A program made the position numbers and the translations under genes. From positions 1 through 64,000 of the forward strand of contig CAZUCE010000008.1 in NCBI GenBank assembly GCA_964619265.1: a stretch of 64,000 nt of DNA, read 5' to 3'. Positions 18,953-27,739 of the stretch are shown here, in pieces (position 1 is the stretch's first letter; every line of letters starts with the position of its first letter). Under the pieces are notes generated by a model, which made no database searches, had not been told where the DNA came from, and saw only the letters and a list, made by a program, of their open reading frames with translations. The stretch comes from CAZUCE01 sp964619265. Its GTDB lineage: Bacteria > Planctomycetota > UBA1135 > GCA-002686595.

Positions 18953-21181
18953 CTATCGGCCTCTCCGCCGGCCTTGGCCGGGCCGGCGGGGGCGCGCTGG
19001 GGCCTCAAAGGCCGGCAATCCTCGCAAATCAGCGGAAAGCCCATCGAGCGCGGCGCGGACTCGATCGGCCAGTTCGGTGGCCTCCTCTCGCCGCAGCCGG
19101 GCTTCGAGGGTCGTAGCCGTCATCACCGGCGAGAGCCCGAGCCCATCTAGAGTCGAGGCGGACTCCGGTCGCAGGGCAAAGCTGGTCTCCACGTGCTCGG
19201 CGGCTTCGGAGAGGCGCCCGGCCTCCAGGTCGAGGCGCGCGAGACCGGCGGCAATCAGAGCTCGCTCGTGGTTCGCGTTGGGCGTGAATTCCGGCTCGGC
19301 GGTGACGTAGCCAGCCAGGCTCAATTCGCCCTGTTGGTAGGCCAGCTCGGCGTCTTCGCGTTCGCCGGTCCGGCGCAAGCTCTCCGCAGCGCGCCGGGCG
19401 GAGTGCCCCAGCTGCCACGCAGCGTGGCGCGGCGCGGAGAGCTCCGCGGCCCAGCCCGTGTAGTGTTCGAGCATCGGCAGCGGGCCAGCTTCCCGAAGCA
19501 GCACGGCACGCAGGCGATCGTGCAGAGCATGTTCGCCTGGGAATCGGTCCAGGCCGGACTCCAGGACCTGCCGAGCTAGGGGATCAGCACCGACCCACCA
19601 CAGGAAATCGTAGTGGGCCGCGACTTGCTCGGAAGTGCCGTAGGGGTGTGCGCTCGCGGCTTCAAAGGCCGCGTGTACATCCGCGATTTGTGCTTGGGAG
19701 ATCGGCTGCTTAGCACGCAGGGCAGACAACACTTCGCTACGTCGCTCCGAAGCAAAAATCGCGAGGACCGCGAACGTGTTCCAGGATGGCTCACCAGCGG
19801 GCAATGCGGCGATGGCGCTTTGCGCACGCAGGACGGCCGTGGCCCGATCCTCCAAGTAGTAAGCCGCCAGCGAAATCGCGCTGTCGAGGCGCCAGCCGGA
19901 GGCTCCGAGTCGTTCGGCTTCGCGGGCTTGGCGCAGCGCGTCCTCGAGCAGAAGCTTGGAGTGATCGGCGGCTCGCGCATCCACGCGCCCGGCCCGTTCG
20001 GCGCTGCGCGGATCGAGCGCGAGGTCGAGGGAAGCCTCGGCCATCTTGAGCAGCGCCTCGGGATCCTCGGGTTGCTCAGCGAGCCGCTTGGCGCGACTGG
20101 CGAGAGTTGCGCTGCGGCTGACGAGCGGTGGAAGCTCGGCGGGCCGGTACTCGGCCGGCTGAGCGGCTCGCCAGGCCGCGGCGTCTAGGGCGTTTGAGCC
20201 CTCGGACAGGCCGCGATGGACCGCGGCCAGCAGTTTGGCGCGGGGAGACTGCGCAGCCAAGCGTTCAAGGGCGACGATCAGTGCCTCTCGCTCAGTTTCC
20301 GGGAGCGGGCCTCCCAGGGCTTTCGAGATCAGTTCGACCGCATCGAGGGATTCTGTGCCGGCCAAGGCCCGCGCGCCCAGGCGCGCGAGCTCTTCGTCGA
20401 GTCCAAATAGGGCAAGCCGCAGCATCTCGGTGGGGGCAGCACCGCCGGCTTCGCCGGCGGCGACCAGGAGCTGACGACGAAGCTCGCGATCGCCGGTCCC
20501 GTAAGCCTGTTCGATGGCTTCGCGATCGGCGGCCAGGGGACTGGCTACGCGTTCGAGAAGCGGGCGATCGGAAGTCGGCCAGGGTTTGGTAGCGGGCCTC
20601 CCTTGCACGCCGCGTTCGATCGCCGCGAAGACCGACTGCGTATCGAACGCGTAGTAGACGTCGTAGATCTCGGTTCCGTCGAGCTCGATGGCGACGTGGC
20701 GAGGCGCTACGCGAACGTCATCGAAGAACTTCTCGAAAACGATGGGCTCCAGGATGATGTGTTCGCCGCAAGTCACCGTGCCGAAGCGCGGACACTCGAT
20801 GCGGTGGCCGGCCGCATCGTGGTCCCGGGGTGTATGCCGGTAGACCGATGCGATCACGCATACGTACGGCTCGTAGAGCGCAGCGATTTCAGGATCTCGA
20901 TAGCGCACTCCCGCGTAGTGCTCGCTAGCGATCTCGCCATCCATGTTCGTGCACACCAGAATCGGTTTGCCCGTTGCCTGACTGACGGCGACCGCATCGT
21001 CCCAGGTACGTTGCCATTCGATGTCGCAGGGCTTCGCCCACTCCTCGGCCGTTGGGGCGCGCCACATGGACTCGCGATCGGGCAGTTGCTGGGCGGAGGC
21101 CGAGCTCGTCAGCGCAAAGCTGGCGGTCAGGAAGGTGAGAGTCGCCGCGAGGGACGGGAAGAGGGCATGCGTTCGCTGCAT
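18953..21181 (-). CDS. Secreted thioredoxin-fold protein with HEAT/TPR-like helical repeats
   Basis: The 742-residue product has a signal peptide (cleavage about after Ala30) and a thioredoxin-like domain (about 50-195). In place of the redox CxxC the expected position reads Cys77-Thr-Asn-Met, so only one cysteine remains and normal dithiol chemistry is unlikely. The remainder (about 230-720) is Ala/Leu/Glu/Arg-rich helical repeat sequence of HEAT and TPR type. Such architectures are common in planctomycete secretomes and probably act as periplasmic scaffolds. It precedes, divergently, the BatD-like gene. No substrate or partner can be named. Confidence 0.7.
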   Translation of the reverse strand: MQRTHALFPSLAATLTFLTASFALTSSASAQQLPDRESMWRAPTAEEWAKPCDIEWQRTWDDAVAVSQATGKPILVCTNMDGEIASEHYAGVRYRDPEIAALYEPYVCVIASVYRHTPRDHDAAGHRIECPRFGTVTCGEHIILEPIVFEKFFDDVRVAPRHVAIELDGTEIYDVYYAFDTQSVFAAIERGVQGRPATKPWPTSDRPLLERVASPLAADREAIEQAYGTGDRELRRQLLVAAGEAGGAAPTEMLRLALFGLDEELARLGARALAGTESLDAVELISKALGGPLPETEREALIVALERLAAQSPRAKLLAAVHRGLSEGSNALDAAAWRAAQPAEYRPAELPPLVSRSATLASRAKRLAEQPEDPEALLKMAEASLDLALDPRSAERAGRVDARAADHSKLLLEDALRQAREAERLGASGWRLDSAISLAAYYLEDRATAVLRAQSAIAALPAGEPSWNTFAVLAIFASERRSEVLSALRAKQPISQAQIADVHAAFEAASAHPYGTSEQVAAHYDFLWWVGADPLARQVLESGLDRFPGEHALHDRLRAVLLREAGPLPMLEHYTGWAAELSAPRHAAWQLGHSARRAAESLRRTGEREDAELAYQQGELSLAGYVTAEPEFTPNANHERALIAAGLARLDLEAGRLSEAAEHVETSFALRPESASTLDGLGLSPVMTATTLEARLRREEATELADRVRAALDGLSADLRGLPAFEAPARPRRPGQGRRRGR

Positions 21182-21203
21182 GGGAAACCGCTGGGAGTTA
21201 CTT

Positions 21204-21250
21204 GGGTTGGACCGGGCTCGGGTTGGACTGAGCTCGGGTTGGACGGGCTC
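21204..21250. repeat. Short tandem repeat, 16-bp unit, three copies
   Basis: GGGTTGGACCGGGCTC (21204-21219) is followed by GGGTTGGACTGAGCTC (21220-21235) and a 15-bp version GGGTTGGACGGGCTC (21236-21250). The array lies in the divergent promoter region between the thioredoxin-fold gene and the BatD-like gene, so it may be regulatory or slippage-prone. Confidence 0.7.
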
Positions 21251-21389
21251 GGGCCGGAGGGGCTTGGACCGGAGAAGCTTGAGAGGGCCGGAGCTTGGGC
21301 AAGAGGCGAGGCCCGCAAGGCAGCGCCGGAAGCGCCCACCGTCCCGGAAGGCGCGGCCTGGACCTGGGCCTGGCTCGTATTCTGCGCCG

Positions 21390-22601
21390 ATGATCGCTTT
21401 CGCTGCACCCGTTCCCGGGCCTCCTCCGGAATCTCTGCTGGAGCCGGTGGTGGTTGCGGTGCAGCAGGACCAAGGAGCGACCTCCGTGGAGGCCTTTGTC
21501 GGTCACCGCCCCCTCGGATTCCAGCCCTTCGCAGGGCAAGAAGTTCTCCTGACCATAGAGATGGGCCTTTCGATCGACCGGCTCGAAGCGGGCTTGGACC
21601 CCCTGTTCCTGCGCGCGATGGATCTGCCCGTTCAGATTCTCGCCCCCGGATTCGCGGATTCGGCCGAGCTTCGCAGACTGCCGTCTCCCGAGCGGAGCCG
21701 AGCGCCTGGGGCTGCGGAAGGCGTCGAGCTCGTGTTCGGCGAGGAGGTGGTGCGTTCCATCGGACCGCTTGCTCGCAGCGTGGACGGGGTCGAGTTTGCC
21801 GTGTTCGAACTTTCCCACTGGGTACGCCCCGAGGCGCCGGGGGACTTTGACCTCGCCGCACCGGTGCTCCGCTACCGTCCGCGTCGATCGAGCTCCGATG
21901 CGGAACCCGGTCCGCTCGGCAGAGTGGGCGCGGCGTCCGGCCCGGTGATGGAAGTCTCCGGAGTCTCCGCCCTGTTCCACGTTCGGGAGGTTCCTCCTTC
22001 CGAGCTAGAGGTGCCGTGGTCAGGCGTCGTTGCGGCGGTTGATCTCCACGTGATGCAAGTGCCCCAGCGGGTCGTGCAGGACGAACCGTTCACGTTGCTG
22101 GTGGGAGTCGCGCGCCGCTCTTCCGGTCCTGGACCATCAGGGGCGAGTGTGTGGCCAAGGCTCGATCTCTCGCCGCCGCCGCTCAAGCCCCAAACCGGAC
22201 TCGAGCTGCTCGGCAGTTTGCAGGAGTCCCGCGAGCCCTCAGGCGCCGGCGGAGCGGGCGTGGATCGATTCGAGGCCGACTGGACGGGGACCGTGTGGCG
22301 CTACGATTTGATCGCAACCCAGGCCGGTTCGTTTTCCACACCGGCCTTGGAGTGGGCGGTGTTCGATCCTCTGGAGGAGCGCCACAAGCTTCTCCGGGTT
22401 GAGCCGCTTCCGGTGTTTGTGTCGCCTCCACGCCCGCAGGACTCCTCTTCGGAAGCGTCCGGGTTCGGAGCGGATTCCTTGGACGCTAGTCCCGCGGAGC
22501 GCTTCGATTTTCGATGGGGCTTCCTGCTGGCGGCGGTGCTGGCAGCGGTGGTTCCAATCGCTCGATTGCGGCACCGCGCGAGGCCCCCTGGGGCGTCTTG
22601 A
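21390..22601 (+). CDS. BatD-like protein with C-terminal membrane anchor
   Basis: The product is about 403 residues from ATG 21390; the open frame upstream is low-complexity and unlike protein. It has an N-terminal hydrophobic stretch, two beta-rich immunoglobulin-like segments (about 25-170 and 195-350) and a single transmembrane helix near residues 376-392 followed by Arg/His-rich cytoplasmic residues. Phrases such as FAGQEVLLTIEM and DEPFTLLVGV match the start of BatD (oxygen-tolerance) beta-domains, and a terminal membrane helix fits. BatD normally works with BatA/B/C and a MoxR ATPase, none of which is present here, so this may be a stand-alone paralogue. Family assignment is moderate. 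Confidence 0.6.
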   Translation: MIAFAAPVPGPPPESLLEPVVVAVQQDQGATSVEAFVGHRPLGFQPFAGQEVLLTIEMGLSIDRLEAGLDPLFLRAMDLPVQILAPGFADSAELRRLPSPERSRAPGAAEGVELVFGEEVVRSIGPLARSVDGVEFAVFELSHWVRPEAPGDFDLAAPVLRYRPRRSSSDAEPGPLGRVGAASGPVMEVSGVSALFHVREVPPSELEVPWSGVVAAVDLHVMQVPQRVVQDEPFTLLVGVARRSSGPGPSGASVWPRLDLSPPPLKPQTGLELLGSLQESREPSGAGGAGVDRFEADWTGTVWRYDLIATQAGSFSTPALEWAVFDPLEERHKLLRVEPLPVFVSPPRPQDSSSEASGFGADSLDASPAERFDFRWGFLLAAVLAAVVPIARLRHRARPPGAS

Positions 22602-22647
22602 GGTGCAAGGGGGCTCTTGAACGGAGTGTCACGCGGGTACCCAACGG

Positions 22648-22685
22648 AAGCGGCCGCTCGCTCCCGAAGAAGCAAGCGGCCGCTT
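22648..22685. terminator. Palindromic hairpin downstream of BatD-like gene
   Basis: AAGCGGCCGCT (22648-22658) pairs with AGCGGCCGCTT (22675-22685) as an 11-bp stem; each arm is itself nearly palindromic. It lies between convergent genes and could stop transcription from both sides, but it has no T-run of its own. Confidence 0.45.
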
Positions 22686-22704
22686 GTGGATCGTTCGAGA
22701 GCAG

Positions 22705-22733
22705 AAGTTCTACGTTGGCTCGAACTTTTTCTT
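22705..22733 (+). terminator. Intrinsic terminator candidate after BatD-like gene
   Basis: AAGTTC (22705-22710) pairs with GAACTT (22722-22727) over an 11-nt loop, merging into TTTTTCTTT. Short stem but a good T-rich tail on the plus strand. Confidence 0.5.
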
Positions 22734-22819
22734 TCTACAGGTCAGAAAGCTTGGAGAACGCTAAAGGAAGGAAGAAGTCGGGAGCCCCCGCACGAGCGCG
22801 GGAGCAAGGCGGCTTCGAT

Positions 22820-23274
22820 TTACCAGTCGCGTCCGCCGCCGCCCTCGTCGTAGCCGCCACGGCCGCCGCCGCGACCACCGCGACCGCCACCGCCGCCGCC
22901 ACNNNNNNNNNNNNNNNNNNNNNNNNNNNNNNNNNNNNNNNNNNNNNNNNNNNNNNNNNNNNNNNNNNNNNNNNNNNNNNNNNNNNNNNNNNNNNNNNNN
23001 NNCCGCCGCCGCCACCGCCGCCTTGGCGCTCGCGTGCTTCGTTCACAGTCAGCGTGCGTCCGTCGACGTCCGCTCCGTGCATGGCTTCGATCGCAGCCTG
23101 AGCTTCGTCGTCGCTACCCATTTCGACGAAGCCGAAGCCTCGCGGACGACCGGTTTCACGGTCGGTCATGATGAAGACGTCGGTCACCGTACGACCGCCT
23201 TCCTCGAAGGCGGAGCGGAGCGTGTCCGCGGAGGTGTCGTAGTTCAGGTTTCCAACGTAGAGGCGTTTGCCCAT
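22820..23274 (-). CDS. RRM-domain RNA-binding protein, Gly/Arg-rich tail, interrupted by assembly gap
   Basis: The start ATG at 23274 gives a single RNA-recognition motif with RNP2 (LYVGNL, residues 5-10) and RNP1 (RGFGFVEM, 45-52), then a Gly-rich tail that runs into a 100-N gap (22903-23002). After the gap the frame reading GGRGGRGGGRGG and ending in YDEGGGGRDW with TAA at 22820-22822 is clearly the same gene. It is out of register with the nominal gap length: the true gap must be 2 modulo 3 bases. The protein resembles the small glycine-rich RNA-binding proteins of cyanobacteria and planctomycetes, which bind mRNA and are often cold-induced. The length of the Gly-rich region is unknown. 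Confidence 0.9.
22903..23002. other. Assembly gap (100 N) in Gly-rich coding repeat
   Basis: Exactly 100 N, a conventional placeholder. Both flanks are GGC-type glycine codons of the RRM gene, so the break is probably caused by the low-complexity repeat. Frame arithmetic on both flanks requires a true length of 3n+2. Confidence 0.95.
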
Positions 23275-24120
23275 GTCTCGAGAGTTTGCAGTCAGTGAGG
23301 TGCGTCGGCGGGGGCCCCAGCCTGGAGGGCGATTGACGACGCGGAGGGCTCGCGAGCTTGATATCGAAGCAACGTGAGCTTTCGTGAGACCCGGATCTCC
23401 AGGGGCGAAGCCGAAGGCTTCAATTCCCATGGACCGGGAGAGGGTGGCCGCGATGATTCCGACAGGGAGTCGGGTATCGCGCCGAGGACGAGCAGGAGGG
23501 GAGGCGTAGAGCTTCCCGGTCGAGCTTGTTCTCGAATTTGCTCCGGTTTCCCTCGGCTCGTTCGATCCAGCTGCTTCCGCTCCGAAGCTACCGAGGCAGC
23601 TCCACCGCGACAGGCAAGGCCGCAGCTCGCAAAGAGTAGGTGTCGCTCGCTCAAGCCGTCAAGCGGAGGGGCGGAACACGGCTGGGCTCGAGGGGCCCAC
23701 CGGCGGGCTGTTTCGGGGCTCTGATCGGCCGGTTCCGGGGCGCAGGGTCGGGTCGCCCCGCGATTTTTGGCAGGCCGCTGTACGAGTAGGCGAGACGCGA
23801 GCCTCTTTTCGGTCAGGGCCCACTCTGGAGCTCTCACCGAGGGCCCCGCTCTGCTCCTGTATGGGCGAAAACGCTCTCTGAGGCCGCTACAGGGTTCCTG
23901 AGAGGCCTGTGCGCGGCTCCGTTCACCTGCTCGACCCAGCTCCATCCGAGTCTTCCGGAGCGGGGTAAGCTCGCCTGGACTTCCCATCTAGTGGAACCGC
24001 GCCTGCTCCCGAGTCCGTCCCACTCCCGTGCTCCGGAGCACCCCTACCACCCGGCTTCAGATTCCGGTTTCCGAGCTGCGTCTCAGTTGCCCGGCCCGCC
24101 GGATTTCGTCCCCGCTCGTC
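23275..24120. other. 846-bp intergenic region, no convincing gene
   Basis: This lies between the divergent RRM gene and PKD-protein gene. Open frames exist on both strands but are Arg/Ser/Pro-rich without protein-like character. It should contain both promoters, and RRM genes often have long 5' leaders. An inverted GAGGCC/GGCCTC-type element occurs near 23878-23912. Nothing else is recognisable. Confidence 0.5.
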
Positions 24121-27100
24121 ATGGATCGCTTTTCTACGGCCCGCGCACTGCTTGTGCGGCTCGGCTCCCTGCTCCCGCTCCTCGTGTTGCTGGCCGCACC
24201 CGTGCTGGCTTTCCAGGGGGACCCCCCGCCGAGTGCGGCTTTCACGCCGTCGGCGACGAGCGGCGATGCGCCCTTGTCGGTGACGTTTGCGGACGACTCG
24301 ACGGGACCGATCGACACCTGGGCCTGGGACTTTGGGGACGGCAACACGTCGCCCGATCCAAGCCCGGTGCACGTGTACACGGCCGCGGGCACCTACACGG
24401 TGACGCTGGATGTGACCGGTCCAGGTGGAACGGACCAACTCGTCGAGACCGACCTGATCACGGTGACGGACCCGGCGCCGGTGGCGGCTTTCACGCCGTC
24501 GGCGACGAGCGGCGATGCGCCCTTGTCGGTGACGTTTGNNNNNNNNNNNNNNNNNNNNNNNNNNNNNNNNNNNNNNNNNNNNNNNNNNNNNNNNNNNNNN
24601 NNNNNNNNNNNNNNNNNNNNNNNNNNNNNNNNNNNNNNTGCACGTGTACACGGCCGCGGGCACCTACACGGTGACGCTGGATGTGACCGGTCCCGGTGGC
24701 AGTGATCAATTCGTGCAAGCCGAACTGATTCAGGTGTCTCGCGCACCGATGCTTTGGTTCGTCGACGAGAGCGCGGTGGGCGGGCTTGGGGATGGAACCA
24801 GTTGGCCGGATGCCTTCTTGAACCTGAACGATGCTCTGGCAGCGGCGGGAGAAGGCGATACGATTCGCATCGCGAACGGTTCCTATCGACCCGATGAGGG
24901 GGGTGGCGCCACGGCGGGGGATCGGGACGCGAGCTTCGCGGTCGCGCAGGACGTCATCCTCGAAGGTGGATACGTTGGTTTTGGCGCGGTGGATCCCAAT
25001 CTGCGCAACCCTGCGGACCATCGCACCGTGCTGGATGGGGACTTGTCCGGCAACGATGGCGCTGATTTCGCCCAAACCGGCGACAACTCGAGGCTCATTT
25101 TGGCCCACACCGGCGGGAGTTTGACTCTCGACGGGCTCACCGTCCGCGGCGGATTCAACGACAGCGAGGCGTCTTCCAACGTCTTGACCCAATCCGGATC
25201 CGGCCTCGTGGCGCATGAGTTGGCTCAGGATCTCACGGTTCGGAACTGCCTATTTGAGAGCAACCTTTCGCTCGGCGGCAGTTTGGTGGCGGGGGGCGGC
25301 GGAAGTCTCGCGGCCGTCGAGCTCGCTGGAGATCTCACGGTTGAGGACACGCTGTTCTTCCACAATCGCATCGAAAATTCGGTAGGGCGCACGGCCTTTG
25401 GAGGTGCGGCTTCGGTTCTGGGGGTAGCCGGAGACGTTCTGTTCTCCAGTTGTGATTTCGAGAGCAACGACATTCTGATAACCGGGGGCTCGCTGTTCAG
25501 CCAAGCGCGCGGCGGAGCCTTGTTTGTCGCTGAACCCGCGACGGGCAGCGCGCGAATCGAAGACTGCCGATTCTTCGGGAACAGCGCGGTCTGCAGCAAC
25601 GGCGCCAGCGGCGGGGGGTGCGAATCGGAATCTGCGACTCTGTTGCGCTGTCGTTTCGAGGACAACTTGGTCGATGGCGGGCAGGCTCAAGGACTCGGCG
25701 GAGGTTCATGGGGCGGCGCGGCCCTGTTTGAGTGTTGGTTCCTCGGAAACCGAGCTCAAGGCGACGGTCTAGGAGCAGGCGGCGGCTTGACCGTGCTGCA
25801 AGCAGAGGTTCACTCCTGCGTCGTGCTTGGCAATTCGGCCAGCGATTCACCCGGCGGACTCCATGTGTTCGGGCTAGGGGGCGCCGTGATCTCTCATTGC
25901 ACGATCGCTGAAAACGTAGCGGAAGGATCCAATGATGGCCGCAGCGTCGGCGGACTCCAGGATGCGACGATCCTGTCTCTGGGCCCGGACTCCATTCAGC
26001 ATTGCCTGCTGTGGGGCAATTTGAATGAAGACTCGGAGACCGAGGAGGACGCTCAACTCTTCCTGAGCCCGGGCGTTCCGATCGATCACAGTTCCGTTCA
26101 AGGTATTGGAGCCGCGCTTGAGGGCACGGCCAACGACGACGTCGATCCGTTGCTGCGCGATGCCCTCGGGCCCGACGGGATCGGAGGTACGGGCGATGAG
26201 GATCCGCGGTTGGCGGCGGATTCTCCCGCGATCGAAGGCGGAGACAACGCCTCCGTCGTCGTCGATGCGTTTGACAGCGATGGAGACTTGGACCTGCTCG
26301 AGAGCGCACCCTTCGACGCAGTCGGGACTGCACGAATCTCAGATGGGGATTCCGACGGGGTGGCGGATGTAGATCGCGGCGCGCTCGAGGCACCGAACTT
26401 GGTCGAGGATCTGGATCTCGATGTGGGCGCCACGGTGACTCTGCTGCCCCTAGGCGGACTGGGTGATCCATTGCTCGAGCCGGTGCTTGAGATCGAGAAT
26501 CTCACCGATCTGGACGACGCCAGCGTCACGGCCTCGGCGGCTCCCGCTATCCCGGCCACTTTGCTGACCGACGCCGCTTTGTACGGGAGCGTATTGAGCA
26601 CGGCCAGCTCCCTGCTTCCCGGTGACCTGGTGAGCACGGTCAGTGTTCCGTTTACGGCCGCCGATCTGGGCGGAGCGGATCCGACCACCGTTGCCACCCG
26701 CATCGAGTTGCATGGCTTCGATCCGGCTACAGGACAACTCGCGCTGGCGGTCGATTCGAACACGCAGAATAGCCCCGGTTTCACGACCCCGGAAGGGGAC
26801 TACACCATCGAGCTGGGTCCGTCGGCGCCGGTGCTGAGTCTCGATCTCGGCGACCACGGGATCTTCTGGGATCCGGTGCTTGAGCAGGGCTTTGCTTGGG
26901 CGCGAGTCGATTTCACCGGGGACTTCACGCCCCGCCTGTTTGTGGACTGCAACGGGAACGGCCTTTCCGACGACGAAGAGCTCAGCTCGGGATTCTCGGT
27001 CGACGCCAATGAGGACGGAGTCCTCGATGCTTGCCAAGACTTGGTGCTGCGGGCGGACGTGACCACGCTCTCGGTCAGCGCGGGCGGTGCTCAACGCTTC

Positions 27101-27451
27101 GAGCTCGACGCAATCGATGCGGCTCCAGGCGCGATTCGCTTCTACCTGGTGATTGCGTCAGCTTCGGGAACCGCTCCGGGCCTTCCGGTCGATGGCGTAC
27201 TTCTCCCCCTGAACTTCGACCCGCTGCTGAACGCCTCTCTGGCTTCGGCGAACGGTGCCATCTGGCAGACGACCTTTGGCGTGCTGCCCCAGAACGGTCA
27301 GGCGTCGGCTTCCCTCAACCTGCCCCCCGGTGCCTTGAACCCCGCGCTCGCGGGAACCTCGCTCCACCACGCGGCCTTGATCCTGGCGCTCAACCCGGAT
27401 CTGTTCGTCGCGGGCGCGAGCAACGCCGTGCTGCTCGACTTCGTGCCCTAA
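24121..27451 (+). CDS. Secreted PKD-domain / right-handed beta-helix protein with shared C-terminal domain (gapped)
   Basis: ATG 24121 opens a signal peptide (cleavage about after Ala30). A PKD domain follows (YTVTLDV, WDFGDG motif), then a second PKD copy cut by a 100-N gap (24539-24638). A long parallel beta-helix region follows (about 24760-26400, choice-of-anchor/polymorphic-outer-membrane-like motifs such as FESN and GGG turns). After a calcium-loop-like linker the C-terminal domain carries the motif GTAPGLPVDGVLLPL. The two halves are in different frames only because the gap is nominal: a true gap of 78 bp (plus any multiple of 249) restores one frame. Likely an extracellular adhesin or polysaccharide-binding protein. 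Confidence 0.88.
24235..24692 (+). repeat. 249-bp tandem repeat encoding PKD domains, spanning an assembly gap
   Basis: The segment 24235-24289 is repeated exactly at 24484-24538 (offset 249 bp, 83 codons). After the gap, 24639-24692 repeats 24368-24421. Near-identical repeat DNA explains the assembly break. The number of copies inside the gap cannot be known from this sequence. Confidence 0.9.
24539..24638. other. Assembly gap (100 N) in PKD repeat
   Basis: Exactly 100 N. Copy 1 has 78 bases between the equivalent flanks (24290-24367), so the true missing length is 78 + 249n. Both values of n = 0 and n = 1 keep the downstream half in frame with the start at 24121. Confidence 0.95.
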
Positions 27452-27739
27452 GCCCTTGACGGCCGCCCACAGGGTCGCGCGCTGGGAGGAAATCGTGGCT
27501 CTTGCCCACCGGCCCGGCTGCCTGGGTGGATCACGAAAGCTGTGGATCTTCCGGCGACGCCCAGCCCCCGGGCCCTGTCCAGTTCACCATCGCGCAGGTC
27601 GCCCCCTCAGGCGAGCGAGAAAACCGGCCTACGCGCCTTCGTTCGCTTGAGCTTCTTGGGCTTTCCGCCTGGATGAACAGCTCCCCAGGTTCATCGTTCC
27701 CAGAGCCTGGGGCGCTTCGCGCTTGGTGAGCGGGTCGCG

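Noticed and set aside
23292..23987. 231-codon minus-strand frame upstream of the RRM gene
   Set aside because: Ser/Arg/Pro-rich with no motif, no start context, and located where the leader and promoter of the RRM gene must be.
24536..24760. Post-gap half of the PKD protein as a separate gene
   Set aside because: The start would fall in N bases; repeat arithmetic joins it to the frame from 24121.
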